Shown here in pieces: positions 17,819 through 25,187 of a stretch of DNA of 64,000 bases; within the stretch, counting starts at the first letter, position 1, and each line of letters begins with the position of its first letter. The notes below the pieces were generated by a model. The model was given only the letters and a program-made list of their open reading frames with translations. It was not told the DNA's origin and searched no databases. Both the position numbers and the translations under genes were made by a program. This stretch comes from Streptomyces morookaense (GTDB lineage Bacteria > Actinomycetota > Actinomycetes > Streptomycetales > Streptomycetaceae): assembly GCF_013030945.1 (NCBI RefSeq), contig NZ_JABBXF010000006.1, forward strand, positions 186,001 to 250,000, given 5' to 3'.

Positions 17819-19369
17819 GTGGTGCACCAAGACTCAATCTGTGACCTGTACCTGCGCCTGTCGCTGGACAGGGGCGGCAAAACGGCAATTGAGAGGCAGG
17901 AGACGGACTGCCGTGCGTGGGCGGAGCGCAACGGCCTGACGGTCCGCAAGGTTCACATCGACCGGGGCCGCTCCGGTTACAAGACCGTGGAGCGCAAGGG
18001 GTTCGACGCCGCACTTGCGGCTGCCACCGCCGGAGTGGTCGGCACTCTGATCGTCTGGAAGCTCGACCGGCTGTCGCGCCAGGGCATCGGGCAGGTGGGT
18101 AAGGTCCTCGACGACATCGAGAAGGCGGGCGGCCGGCTTGTGTCCGTCATGGACGGCCTGGACACGTCGAACGACTCGGCCCGGATGATCGTCGCCATGC
18201 TCGCCGAACTGGCGCGCACGGAGTCCAAGAACCTGGGCACCCGTGTCGGGCACGCGAAGCGCTACCTCCGCAGCAAGGGCCAGTGGATCGGCGGACAGCC
18301 GCCTTACGGGCTGCGGGTGGATCCCGAGACCAAGAAGCTCGTCCATGATCCTGAGGACGTTGTCTACGCCCGTCTGATAGCGGATGAGGCGCTGGCTGGT
18401 ACGTCCCTGGTGAAGATCGCCCGGCTGCTCAACGAGTACGAGATTCTGTCGCCCCGTGGTGGGCAGTGGAACGCGGCGAGCATCATGCAGCTTCTGAGGT
18501 CGCCAGCGTTCGCGGGGCTCATGCCCGAGACCGAGAGTGTGGAGACGGACGACGGGGAGCGGAAGTACACGGGGCGCGTCTTCCCGTACCGGGACCCGGA
18601 GACGCTGGACACGGTGGAGATCGGGGAGGGGATCATCACCGTGGGCGAGCGAGATAAGATCATCCGGCAGCTTGAGGAGCGGACGTTCGTGCACGCGGGC
18701 AAGCGTCGTCCGAAGGCCGAAGGAACGGCGCTGCTCACAGGGTTGATCTTCTGTGGGGTGCCGGGCTGTGGGCGGCGGATGCACCGTGTGGGCAACAGCT
18801 ACCAATGCATGGCGCGCCGCGCGGGGAACCAGTGTCCCGGAGCCAACGCGATGGCCGGCCGCGTAGACGAATACGTCGCGGAGAGCTTCCTGTCCAAGCT
18901 TCCCGCCCTTGAGCCGACTGACCCTCTGGTGGTCGCGATGGCCGACCGCTGGGTTCACCGGTCCGATCCGGAGACGTTCGCCAAGCGGGATGCCATCAAG
19001 GCGGAGATCGAGGATGAGGAAGCGCGGTTGGCCGACCTTGAAGACGCCCGTTACGTCCGTGGTGAGTTCAAGGGTGCTGCGGCCGTGGAGCGGTATAACC
19101 GGCTGACGGGGCGACTCAAGGACCGTATAGAGGGGCTGCGCGCTGATCTGGCGAAGCTTCCGATGCCCTCGGTGGACGTGACCCCGATGCTGGATGGCGT
19201 GCTGCTGGAGGAAGCGTGGGAGGTCGCCACAGAGGCAGACCGCAGGGACCGTCTGTCCCTGGCGATCGACCGGGTGGAGGTCACCAAGGGGCAGCGTGGA
19301 CGGCGCTTCGTGCCCGAACAGCGCGTCCGGATCAAGTGGGCGACGATCACTGAGGATGGCATTGCGTAA
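17819..19369 (+). CDS. int: Large serine recombinase (site-specific integrase)
   Basis: The 516-aa protein has a resolvase catalytic domain near the N-terminus (YLRLSLDRGGK with nucleophile Ser15; LIVWKLDRLSRQGIGQVG with the conserved Arg residues). Next is the recombinase domain (PPYGLRVDPETKKLV, ILSPRGGQWNAASIMQLLRSPAFAGL). A zinc ribbon follows with Cys pairs in FCGVPGCGRRM and SYQCMARRAGNQCPG, then a C-terminal coiled coil. This catalyses attP x attB integration without host factors. GTG 17819 gives the usual short N-terminus; an adjacent GTG at 17822 is possible. It sits at one end of the element, as expected for an integrase. Confidence 0.94.
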   Translation: MVHQDSICDLYLRLSLDRGGKTAIERQETDCRAWAERNGLTVRKVHIDRGRSGYKTVERKGFDAALAAATAGVVGTLIVWKLDRLSRQGIGQVGKVLDDIEKAGGRLVSVMDGLDTSNDSARMIVAMLAELARTESKNLGTRVGHAKRYLRSKGQWIGGQPPYGLRVDPETKKLVHDPEDVVYARLIADEALAGTSLVKIARLLNEYEILSPRGGQWNAASIMQLLRSPAFAGLMPETESVETDDGERKYTGRVFPYRDPETLDTVEIGEGIITVGERDKIIRQLEERTFVHAGKRRPKAEGTALLTGLIFCGVPGCGRRMHRVGNSYQCMARRAGNQCPGANAMAGRVDEYVAESFLSKLPALEPTDPLVVAMADRWVHRSDPETFAKRDAIKAEIEDEEARLADLEDARYVRGEFKGAAAVERYNRLTGRLKDRIEGLRADLAKLPMPSVDVTPMLDGVLLEEAWEVATEADRRDRLSLAIDRVEVTKGQRGRRFVPEQRVRIKWATITEDGIA

Positions 19370-19646
19370 ACCTGTTTGAACGCCTGTCGCGGCCCGTTGG
19401 TGGGGATTTCCCTGGCGGCGGGCTGTTCGGCGTTCCTGGGGCGCGTGTGGCCTTTGGGGATGTTGTGGGACCCGGGGTGACGATGGGGGCGATGCAGGAG
19501 GCGCCCCTTTCCTCGCCTCGCCCTCTGGCCACCTTGGTCAAGTGTCCGGGCGCTGCGCCCACAGTGATTCGTGCGCTCCCCGGCCACTCCCCGCTGGCTC
19601 CGGGCTCGGGCCGAGGCTGCCCTGCAGCGGGCTGAGCGGTGTCGGA
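19370..19646. other. 277-bp gap after the integrase; no gene recognised
   Basis: The sequence is GC-rich with several short open frames in all directions, none with a domain or good ribosome-binding site. An unusually AT-rich stretch follows at 19650-19705, inside the predicted HNH reading frame. Confidence 0.4.
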
Positions 19647-20021
19647 GTGACGGTTTACACCACTTTTTTAGAACACATAGAAAGAGTAGTAAAGAAGAGA
19701 GAACGGTGCCTCAAACGGCACTGCATCACCGACGTGCCTTCGAGCGCCCCTTGTCCCCTGTCAGCTGTAAGCGGGGCCGCTGGCGGGCTCGCCACTCGGC
19801 ATGACGCTGCTGCGCGGCTCCGCCGGATCGTGGAGCGCAAGGGGCACGCTTGGTGCGGCTGGTGCATGGAGACGTTCCCGGCGTCCGCTGTGGACGTTGA
19901 CCACGTGCGGCCCCTCGCGATGGGAGGGACCGACACGGACGGGAACGTTCAGGTGCTGTGCCGGGGGTGTCATCGGCTCAAGATCCGCGCCGAGTTCGAC
20001 ATTGCTGGTCCGCCGTTCTGA
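19647..20021 (+). CDS. HNH endonuclease in the mobile element; start uncertain
   Basis: The C-terminal 60 residues form a clear HNH nuclease: RKGHAWCGWCMETF with a CxxC zinc pair, VDVDHVRPLAMGG (the His of the beta-beta-alpha metal motif), GNVQVLCRGCHRLK with the second CxxC and the final His. The N-terminal part has no recognisable domain and is read from an AT-rich stretch. GTG 19647 gives 124 aa; GTG 19734 would give 95 aa, a minimal HNH protein. Small HNH genes are common beside integrases in actinobacterial islands and phages. The role may be packaging, homing or defence, which cannot be decided here. Confidence 0.8.
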   Translation: MTVYTTFLEHIERVVKKRERCLKRHCITDVPSSAPCPLSAVSGAAGGLATRHDAAARLRRIVERKGHAWCGWCMETFPASAVDVDHVRPLAMGGTDTDGNVQVLCRGCHRLKIRAEFDIAGPPF

Positions 20022-20085
20022 GCGGCGACGCCAGTCATGACGGGGCACAGTTGCTGTCCGTCTGGTCAGAGTGCCGACGCGAGGG

Positions 20086-20157
20086 TCAGAACAGGCCCAG
20101 CAGGCCGACTAGCGCAGCGACGGCGCTAGCAAGAGGCAGCGTGACGACCTGAAGCAT
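20086..20157 (-). CDS. Tiny hydrophobic 23-aa membrane peptide
   Basis: An ATG at 20157 is preceded by AAGGAG with a 5-base spacer, the best ribosome-binding site in the element. It opens a 23-codon frame of sequence MLQVVTLPLASAVAALVGLL plus GLF and then a stop. Almost the whole peptide is one hydrophobic helix. No family is recognised. Similar tiny membrane peptides occur in Streptomyces plasmids and conjugative elements, and in type I toxins; either role is conjecture. Confidence 0.6.
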   Translation of the reverse strand: MLQVVTLPLASAVAALVGLLGLF

Positions 20158-20379
20158 TAAGTCTCCTTACAAGGGGCGGAAGTTGGGCTCAGTAAGAGTT
20201 GCATGGGGTTTGATCACTGCGCGCCCCCTCTCGCCCGTGTGGGTCTGCTGTATCGATCCATCGCCCCCTTGTTCGGAGGTACCCCATGCCGCGCAGACCC
20301 CGCCCCCTGCCCTGTCCCCGGGGTGTCCCGAGCTGACCCGGGCCGGCGGCGGGCGCTGTGGGCGGGGATCGGTCCCGCG

Positions 20380-20538
20380 TTACCGGCCTGTCCACCAGGC
20401 GGCTCCGGCTCCGGTTCCGGCTGCTGTGGTCAGCAGGGTGACGAGCCAGGCGGGGACGCGCTGAATGGTCAAGTGCAGTCCGCCCCAGCGGAGTTCGAAC
20501 TGTGGGCGCTGCTTGGTGCCGCTCGTGTTCGAGGTCAT
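20380..20538 (-). CDS. Small single-TM protein of the mobile element
   Basis: The 52-aa frame starts MTSNTSGTKQRPQFELRWGG, runs through LHLTIQRVPAWLVTLL and ends in a hydrophobic Gly/Ala-rich helix with WWTGR. A charged cytoplasmic start followed by one TM segment is a pattern I have seen in small hypothetical proteins of Streptomyces integrative elements. The ribosome-binding site before ATG 20538 is weak, and a TTG at 20625 would add 29 residues. The 222 bases between this gene and the 23-aa peptide gene (20158-20379) hold nothing further that I can support on this strand. Confidence 0.6.
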   Translation of the reverse strand: MTSNTSGTKQRPQFELRWGGLHLTIQRVPAWLVTLLTTAAGTGAGAAWWTGR

Positions 20539-20653
20539 GGCAAGCAGTCTTGCACTCACTCTGGGTGCTCGCGCAGGAGGCGTTTGTGCACGAAACGCGC
20601 TGTCGGACTTAGACGTTTTGGCCAAGGCCTGACGAGATGGCGCAGGACTGTAA

Positions 20654-20842
20654 ATGTCCAGCTCAGAGCCGGTGCGACCGTGGAGTCGGTGCGACCGTGC
20701 CGAGGATCTTGAGCCGCCGCGTATTGAGTGGAAGGCACCCCAATTGCCGCAGGTGGGGGCGTTCCAGTTCCAGACGATTGGCCCCGATGCTCCCCGACAT
20801 GCCCTCAGTCTGGCCGACAGTTGGCCGACGCGGGGCCGCTAG
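20654..20842 (+). CDS. Hypothetical 62-aa protein of the mobile element
   Basis: ATG 20654 follows AGGA with a 6-base spacer. The product contains PPRIEWKAPQLPQVGAFQF and ALSLADSWPTRGR; no domain is recognised. It lies 33 bases before a second small gene on the same strand, so the two may be co-transcribed. Its 5' part includes a 12-bp direct repeat (GGTGCGACCGTG twice, 5 bases apart). Composition is protein-like, but confirmation by homology is lacking. Confidence 0.42.
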   Translation: MSSSEPVRPWSRCDRAEDLEPPRIEWKAPQLPQVGAFQFQTIGPDAPRHALSLADSWPTRGR

Positions 20843-20875
20843 CTCTAGATCCACTCCGGGCCAACTCTGGACGCT

Positions 20876-21073
20876 ATGACCGAGCCGACGCGATACAGCA
20901 CAGCACCTGTGGAACTGCCGTTGCGCCTGGAGCTGGAACCGACCCCCGTCGAAGGGTGTAGGGGATGCGCCGGCCTCGCAGCCGTTCGGGATCACGCCCG
21001 TGCCGTTTGCGACATGTCCACGGTGACCGATTGCAACGTGCGCATGCGGCAGCACCCGGACGGTCACCGGTGA
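20876..21073 (+). CDS. Small Cys-containing conserved protein of actinobacterial mobile islands
   Basis: The 65-aa product has ELPLRLELEPTPVEGCRGCAGL with a CxxC pair, then DMSTVTDCNVRMRQHPDGH with a third Cys and a His, a pattern that could bind zinc. I recognise this type as a frequent small gene near regulatory or transfer genes in Streptomyces islands, without known function. Its stop codon overlaps the GTG of the following gene by 4 bases, so the pair is translationally coupled. Confidence 0.72.
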   Translation: MTEPTRYSTAPVELPLRLELEPTPVEGCRGCAGLAAVRDHARAVCDMSTVTDCNVRMRQHPDGHR

Positions 21074-21255
21074 TCACACGCGAGGACATCGGCAAGCGCG
21101 TGAGAGACACATCGGGCCGTGTCGGCATCCTGTGCGACGTGATCCCGGACTACGAGGACCCCGACGCCCCGCGCCATGAGCGCCGCAAACGCCCCACAGC
21201 GTTCCTGCGCCCCGAGGGCGGGGCAGGGAGTGGCTGGTCCCACCCGGCTCCGTAG
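21070..21255 (+). pseudogene. Small island protein with a probable frameshift near its C-terminus
   Basis: GTG 21070 overlaps the previous stop. The reading frame encodes VITREDIGKRVRDTSGRVG then ILCDVIPDYEDP and RKRPTAFLRPEGG, typical of a small conserved island protein, then departs into GAGSGWSHPAP and stops at 21255. Adding one G to the run of four at 21220-21223 restores GREWLVPPGSVAPVAPP, the expected ending as I remember this family, with a stop at 21273-21275. So the gene carries a one-base deletion in a G run, either a real mutation or a sequencing error. Confidence 0.65.
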
Positions 21256-21309
21256 CCCCTGTCGCACCGCCGTGATCCTCCGTTCACGCCCGGATGGCAC
21301 CCTTGGTGC

Positions 21310-23124
21310 ATGAACGCTGCTTCCCCCGCTCCGCGTCGTCCCCGTGTCCGTGCCCCTGAGCTGGTCGGCAAGGGCGGGTGGATCAACACGGGTGGCAAGA
21401 ATCTGACCCTCGCGGACCTGCGAGGTAAGTGTGTCGTTGTAGATTTCTGGACGTTCTGCTGTGTGAACTGCCTGCACGTCCTGGACGAGCTCCGCGAGCT
21501 GGAGGAGAAGCACCGCGACACCGTGGTGATCATCGGCGTCCACTCGCCGAAGTTCGTGCACGAGGCCGACCACCAGGCCGTCGTCGACGCCGTCGAGCGC
21601 TACGAGGTGCACCACCCCGTCCTCGACGACCCCGAGCTCGCCACCTGGAAGCAGTACGCCGTGCGGGCCTGGCCCACGCTCGTCGTGATCGACCCCGAGG
21701 GCTACGTCGTCGCGCAGCACGCGGGCGAGGGCCACGCGCATGCGCTGGCCGCGCTGGTCGAGGAGCTGGAGACCGAGCACGCCGCCAAGGGCACCCTGCG
21801 GCGCGGCGACGGACCCTACGTGGCGCCCGAGCCGGAGGCCACGGACCTGCGCTTCCCCGGCAAGGCGGTCGTGCTGCCCACCGGCCGCTTCCTGGTCTCC
21901 GACTCGACCCGGCACCAGCTCGTCGAGCTGGAGGCCGACGGCGAGACCGTCGTGCGCCGCATCGGCACCGGCGAGCGCGGCTTCGGGCCGGAGAGCTTCA
22001 GCGAACCGCAGGGGCTCGCGCTGCTGCCGGACGGCAAGGTCCTCGTGGCCGACACGGTCAACCACGCGCTGCGCACGTACGACCCCGAGACGGGCGTGAT
22101 CTCGACCGTCGCCGGAACCGGCAGGCAGTGGATGCAGGGGCAGCCCACCTCCGGGCCCGCCCGCGAGGTCGCGCTCTCGTCCCCCTGGGACGTGGCCTGG
22201 TGGGCGGACCGCGTCTGGATCGCCATGGCCGGCGTCCACCAGCTGTGGACGTACGACCCCGCGACCGGAACCGTCGCCGTCGCGGCCGGCACCACCAACG
22301 AGGGCCTGGTGGACGGGCCCGCGGACGAGGCCTGGTTCGCCCAGCCGTCCGGGCTGGCCGCGGCCGGGGACCGGCTGTGGCTGGCCGACTCGGAGACGTC
22401 CGCCCTGCGGTACGTGGAGCGGGACGGCGACGGCTTCGCCGTGCGGACGGCCGTCGGCACCGGCCTCTTCGACTTCGGGCACCGGGACGGGGACGCCGCA
22501 CAGGCGCTGTTCCAGCACCCGCTGGGCGTCACCGCGCTGCCGGACGGTTCGGTGGCCGTCTCGGACACGTACAACCACGCGCTGCGCCGCTACGACCCCG
22601 CCACCGGCGAAGTCACCACCCTGGCAACGGACTTGCGGGAGCCGTCCGACGCGGTGCTCGTCGGCGACGACATCGTCGTCGTGGAGTCCGCCCGGCACCG
22701 GCTGACCCGGCTGCGGCTGCCGGAGGAGGCGGTCCGCGTCGAGGCGGTGGCACACCGCACGCAGCGGGCCGCGACGGACATCGCGCCGGGGCGCTTGCAA
22801 CTGGACGTCGTCTTCCAGGCCCCGGCGGGCCAGAAGCTGGACACGCGCTACGGCCCGTCGACGCGGCTGCTGGTCTCCGCCACCCCGCCGGAACTCCTGG
22901 CGGAGGGCTCGGGGGCGGGCACGGACCTCGCGCGCGAGCTGGTGCTCGCGGACGGGGTGACGGAGGGGGTGCTGCACGTCTCCGCGATGGCGGCGTCGTG
23001 CGACGACGACCCGGAGAACGAGTACCCGGCGTGCCACATGCACCAGCAGGACTGGGGGGTGCCGGTACGGGTCGTTGCCGGGGGCGCGGAGCGCTTGCCG
23101 CTGGTGCTGGCGGGGCTGGCGTAG
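21310..23124 (+). CDS. NHL-repeat protein with N-terminal thioredoxin-like domain (NHLRC2-like)
   Basis: The 604-aa protein begins with a TlpA/thioredoxin-like domain (LADLRGKCVVVDFWTFCCVNC, redox CxxC motif, then WPTLVVIDPEG). A beta-propeller of NHL repeats follows (EPQGLALLPDGKVLVADTVNHALRTYDP and similar units up to about residue 480), and a C-terminal beta domain. It is the bacterial homologue of NHLRC2. There is no signal peptide, so it is probably cytoplasmic. ATG 21310 directly follows the mobile element with only about 50 bases for a promoter. A hairpin follows the stop. Substrate unknown. Confidence 0.9.
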   Translation: MNAASPAPRRPRVRAPELVGKGGWINTGGKNLTLADLRGKCVVVDFWTFCCVNCLHVLDELRELEEKHRDTVVIIGVHSPKFVHEADHQAVVDAVERYEVHHPVLDDPELATWKQYAVRAWPTLVVIDPEGYVVAQHAGEGHAHALAALVEELETEHAAKGTLRRGDGPYVAPEPEATDLRFPGKAVVLPTGRFLVSDSTRHQLVELEADGETVVRRIGTGERGFGPESFSEPQGLALLPDGKVLVADTVNHALRTYDPETGVISTVAGTGRQWMQGQPTSGPAREVALSSPWDVAWWADRVWIAMAGVHQLWTYDPATGTVAVAAGTTNEGLVDGPADEAWFAQPSGLAAAGDRLWLADSETSALRYVERDGDGFAVRTAVGTGLFDFGHRDGDAAQALFQHPLGVTALPDGSVAVSDTYNHALRRYDPATGEVTTLATDLREPSDAVLVGDDIVVVESARHRLTRLRLPEEAVRVEAVAHRTQRAATDIAPGRLQLDVVFQAPAGQKLDTRYGPSTRLLVSATPPELLAEGSGAGTDLARELVLADGVTEGVLHVSAMAASCDDDPENEYPACHMHQQDWGVPVRVVAGGAERLPLVLAGLA

Positions 23125-23141
23125 GCCCCCTGACGGAGTCC

Positions 23142-23163
23142 CCGCGCCCCTTACGGGGCGCGG
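23142..23163. terminator. Hairpin of the GCGCCCC-N4-GGGGCGC family between convergent genes
   Basis: The perfect 9-bp stem CCGCGCCCC/GGGGCGCGG with loop ttac lies between the NHL gene stop and the lipoprotein gene stop. It is one of at least six such hairpins in this window. Confidence 0.7.
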
Positions 23164-23173
23164 CCCGCAACCG

Positions 23174-23800
23174 TCACCACTTCAGCGCCGCATCCTCGCT
23201 CCCCACCCAGTACGTCCCCTTCGCCGAGTCGTCCACATGCAGCGTCCCGCCCGGCAGGGCGGGAACGGACGGATCGCCGTCCACCGGATCGCCGTTCGGG
23301 GTCTGGAAGGACACCGACAGCTTCTTCACGTCCCGCCCGTTCCCGCCGGAGGCGGACGCCGTCACCCCGGCATACGCGGCCTTCCCGGGCGCGAGCTTCA
23401 GCGCGGCGCCCGGCTTGCTCTCCTCCGTGACCCCGGCCGTCGCCTGGTCCTGGTCGAAGCGGAGGAAGGGGAAGCCGTACGCCGTGCACTCCTTCTTGCC
23501 GGTGTTGGTGGCGACCAGCAGCACATGGTGCGCGGGCGACGGGACCGCCCGCGCCTCCACCTTCATCTGGGTCGGCGTGCACGCGTCCCCGGTCGCCTGC
23601 GGCGACGACTTCGCGTCGTCGTCCGCCTCGTCGCCCCCGTCACTGCCCTCGTCGTCCGGGCTCGCCGACTGCTCCGCGCCGTCGGCCTTGGCCGTGTCCG
23701 AGCCGTCCTTGCTGCTGCCGCCGCAGGCGGTGAGGGACAGTGCGGTCACAGCGGCAAGCGCAGCGGCGGCGACCGCCCTGCGCACGGTGTGCGTGGTCAT
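23174..23800 (-). CDS. DUF4232 lipoprotein
   Basis: The 208-aa exported lipoprotein has an N-terminal signal ending in the lipobox LTAC with Cys26, then an acidic Ser/Asp-rich linker. A DUF4232-type beta domain follows (DACTPTQMKVEARAVPSPA, LVATNTGKKECTAYGFPFLRF, WVGSEDAALKW) with two Cys likely forming a disulfide. Function unknown. It starts 12 bases after the M18 aminopeptidase stop on the same strand, and its ribosome-binding site (GGGGAACGC) lies within that gap, so it is likely the second gene of a two-gene operon. Confidence 0.88.
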   Translation of the reverse strand: MTTHTVRRAVAAAALAAVTALSLTACGGSSKDGSDTAKADGAEQSASPDDEGSDGGDEADDDAKSSPQATGDACTPTQMKVEARAVPSPAHHVLLVATNTGKKECTAYGFPFLRFDQDQATAGVTEESKPGAALKLAPGKAAYAGVTASASGGNGRDVKKLSVSFQTPNGDPVDGDPSVPALPGGTLHVDDSAKGTYWVGSEDAALKW

Positions 23801-23812
23801 GGTGCGTTCCCC

Positions 23813-25105
23813 TCAGCCTTCGAGGAAGGCCGTCAGTGCGGATGCGAGCAGGTGCGGATCCTCCGCGCCGCACAGTTCGCGCGCGGAGTGCATGGAGAGG
23901 ATGGCCACGCCGATGTCGACGGTGTGGATGCCGTGCCGCGCGGCGGTGATGGGGCCGATGGTGGTGCCGCAGGCGACGGAGTTGTTGGAGACGAAGTGCT
24001 GCCACGGCACACCGGCGCGCTCGCAGGCGGCGGCGAAGACGGCCCGGCCGCTGCCGTCGGTGGCGTACCGCTGGTTGACGTTGACCTTGAGGATCGGGCC
24101 CTTGTTGGGCAGCGGGTGGTGCCCCGGCTCGTGCCGCTCGGCGTAGTTGGGGTGCACGGCGTGGCCGGTGTCGGAGGACAGGCAGACCGAGCCGGCGAGC
24201 GCCCGTGCCCGGTCCTCGAACGTGCCGCCGCGCGCGAGGACCGAGCGCTCCAGGACGTTGCCGAGCAGTGGCCCTTCGGCGCCGGTGTCGGACTGGCTGC
24301 CGTTCTCCTCGTGGTCGAAGGCGGCGAGCACCGGGATGTAGGGCAGCGAGGCCGAGCCGGCCGCGGCGACGAGCGCGGCGAGACCGGCGTGGACGGACAG
24401 CAGGTTGTCCATCCGCGGCCCGGCGAGCAGTTCGCGGTCGCGGCCGAGGTAGGCGGGAGCCTCCACGCTGTGGACCATCAGGTCCCAGCCGCCGATCTCC
24501 CGCGCGTCGACACCGGCCTCCTCCGCGACGAAGCGGATCAGGTCGCCCTCGTTCACGTCGCCGAGGCCCCAGATGGGAGTCATGTGACGCTGCTTGTCGA
24601 GCTTGAGGCCGTCCTGGTTGACCGACCGGTCGAGATGTACGGCGAGTTGGGGCACGCGCAGCAGCGGGCGGTCGACGTTGACGAGCCGGTGGCTCCCGTC
24701 CCGCAGCGTGATCCGGCCGGACAGGCCGAGGTCGCGGTCGAGCCAGGTGTTGAGCAGTGTGCCGCCGTAGATCTCGACGGCCACCTGCCGCCAGCCCTGC
24801 GCGCCGGTGTCGGGCAGCGGCTTGACGCGCAGGTTGGGGGAGTCGGTGTGCGCGCCGACGATCCGGAACGGGGTGGCCGGGGTGGCCCCTTCCGGCACGT
24901 ACCACGCGATGAGCGCGCCGCCCCGCAGCACGAACCTGCCGCCGGCCGCGGCGTCCCACGCCTCGGTCTCCTCGACCTGGCGGAAACCCGCCTTCTCCAG
25001 CCGCTCGGCGGCGTTGGCCACCGCGTGGTACGGAGACGGGCTTGCGGCGAGGTAGGACATCAGGTCATCGGTGTGGCCGCGGTCGAAGCGGTGCGCAGAG
25101 CTCAT
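23813..25105 (-). CDS. M18-family metalloaminopeptidase
   Basis: The 430-aa cytoplasmic dinuclear zinc aminopeptidase has the M18 motifs visible: GAHTDSPNLRVKP (His and catalytic Asp), bridging Asp, FDHEENGSQS (Glu pair), SSDTGHAVHPNY and the C-terminal ILSMHSARE with the last His ligand. Such enzymes release acidic or neutral N-terminal residues from peptides. ATG 25105 (MSSAHRFDRGH) is chosen because it begins the conserved family N-terminus; GAGG is just upstream. It precedes the DUF4232 lipoprotein gene in an apparent operon. Confidence 0.94.
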   Translation of the reverse strand: MSSAHRFDRGHTDDLMSYLAASPSPYHAVANAAERLEKAGFRQVEETEAWDAAAGGRFVLRGGALIAWYVPEGATPATPFRIVGAHTDSPNLRVKPLPDTGAQGWRQVAVEIYGGTLLNTWLDRDLGLSGRITLRDGSHRLVNVDRPLLRVPQLAVHLDRSVNQDGLKLDKQRHMTPIWGLGDVNEGDLIRFVAEEAGVDAREIGGWDLMVHSVEAPAYLGRDRELLAGPRMDNLLSVHAGLAALVAAAGSASLPYIPVLAAFDHEENGSQSDTGAEGPLLGNVLERSVLARGGTFEDRARALAGSVCLSSDTGHAVHPNYAERHEPGHHPLPNKGPILKVNVNQRYATDGSGRAVFAAACERAGVPWQHFVSNNSVACGTTIGPITAARHGIHTVDIGVAILSMHSARELCGAEDPHLLASALTAFLEG

Positions 25106-25187
25106 GGCCTCAGGATAAGGATCAGGGCAAGCGCCGGGCTGCCTTTCGGCGCCCGGCACTTGCCCGTTCGACAGTGTCCGCGTGTGC

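Larger units (their letters stand above)
17712..21309. mobile_element. Compact integrated element with large serine recombinase (about 3.6 kb)
   Basis: The segment between the C-N hydrolase stop and the NHL/thioredoxin start holds a large serine recombinase at its left end, an HNH nuclease, two tiny membrane-type proteins on the minus strand and a run of small plus-strand genes typical of Streptomyces mobile islands. It contains no replication, transfer or phage structural genes. Exact ends were not found. A 9-of-10 match (cgtcatcctc at 17761, cgtgatcctc at 21271) is the best direct repeat seen, and serine integrases need only a few shared bases. Core genes on both sides look intact. Confidence 0.7.

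Noticed and set aside
19706..19804. A 32-residue frame starting at GTG 19706 after AAGAAGAGAGAACG, overlapping the HNH frame
   Set aside because: It has a decent ribosome site but no recognisable domain, while the overlapping frame encodes a clear HNH nuclease.
20286..20336. A 16-codon frame with a perfect GGAGG site (MPRRPRPLPCPRGVPS)
   Set aside because: The site is good, but the product is very short, Pro/Arg-rich and without pattern. It may be a leader or decayed gene start and is not supportable as a gene.
20203..20712. A 169-codon plus-strand frame in the mobile element
   Set aside because: Low-complexity Arg/Gly/Pro composition. It covers the minus-strand small TM gene and has no start-site signal.
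21064..23043. A 659-codon minus-strand frame over the NHL/thioredoxin gene
   Set aside because: It mirrors the true gene, and its residues (Arg, Gly, Val, His rich) are typical of antisense frames in GC-rich DNA.
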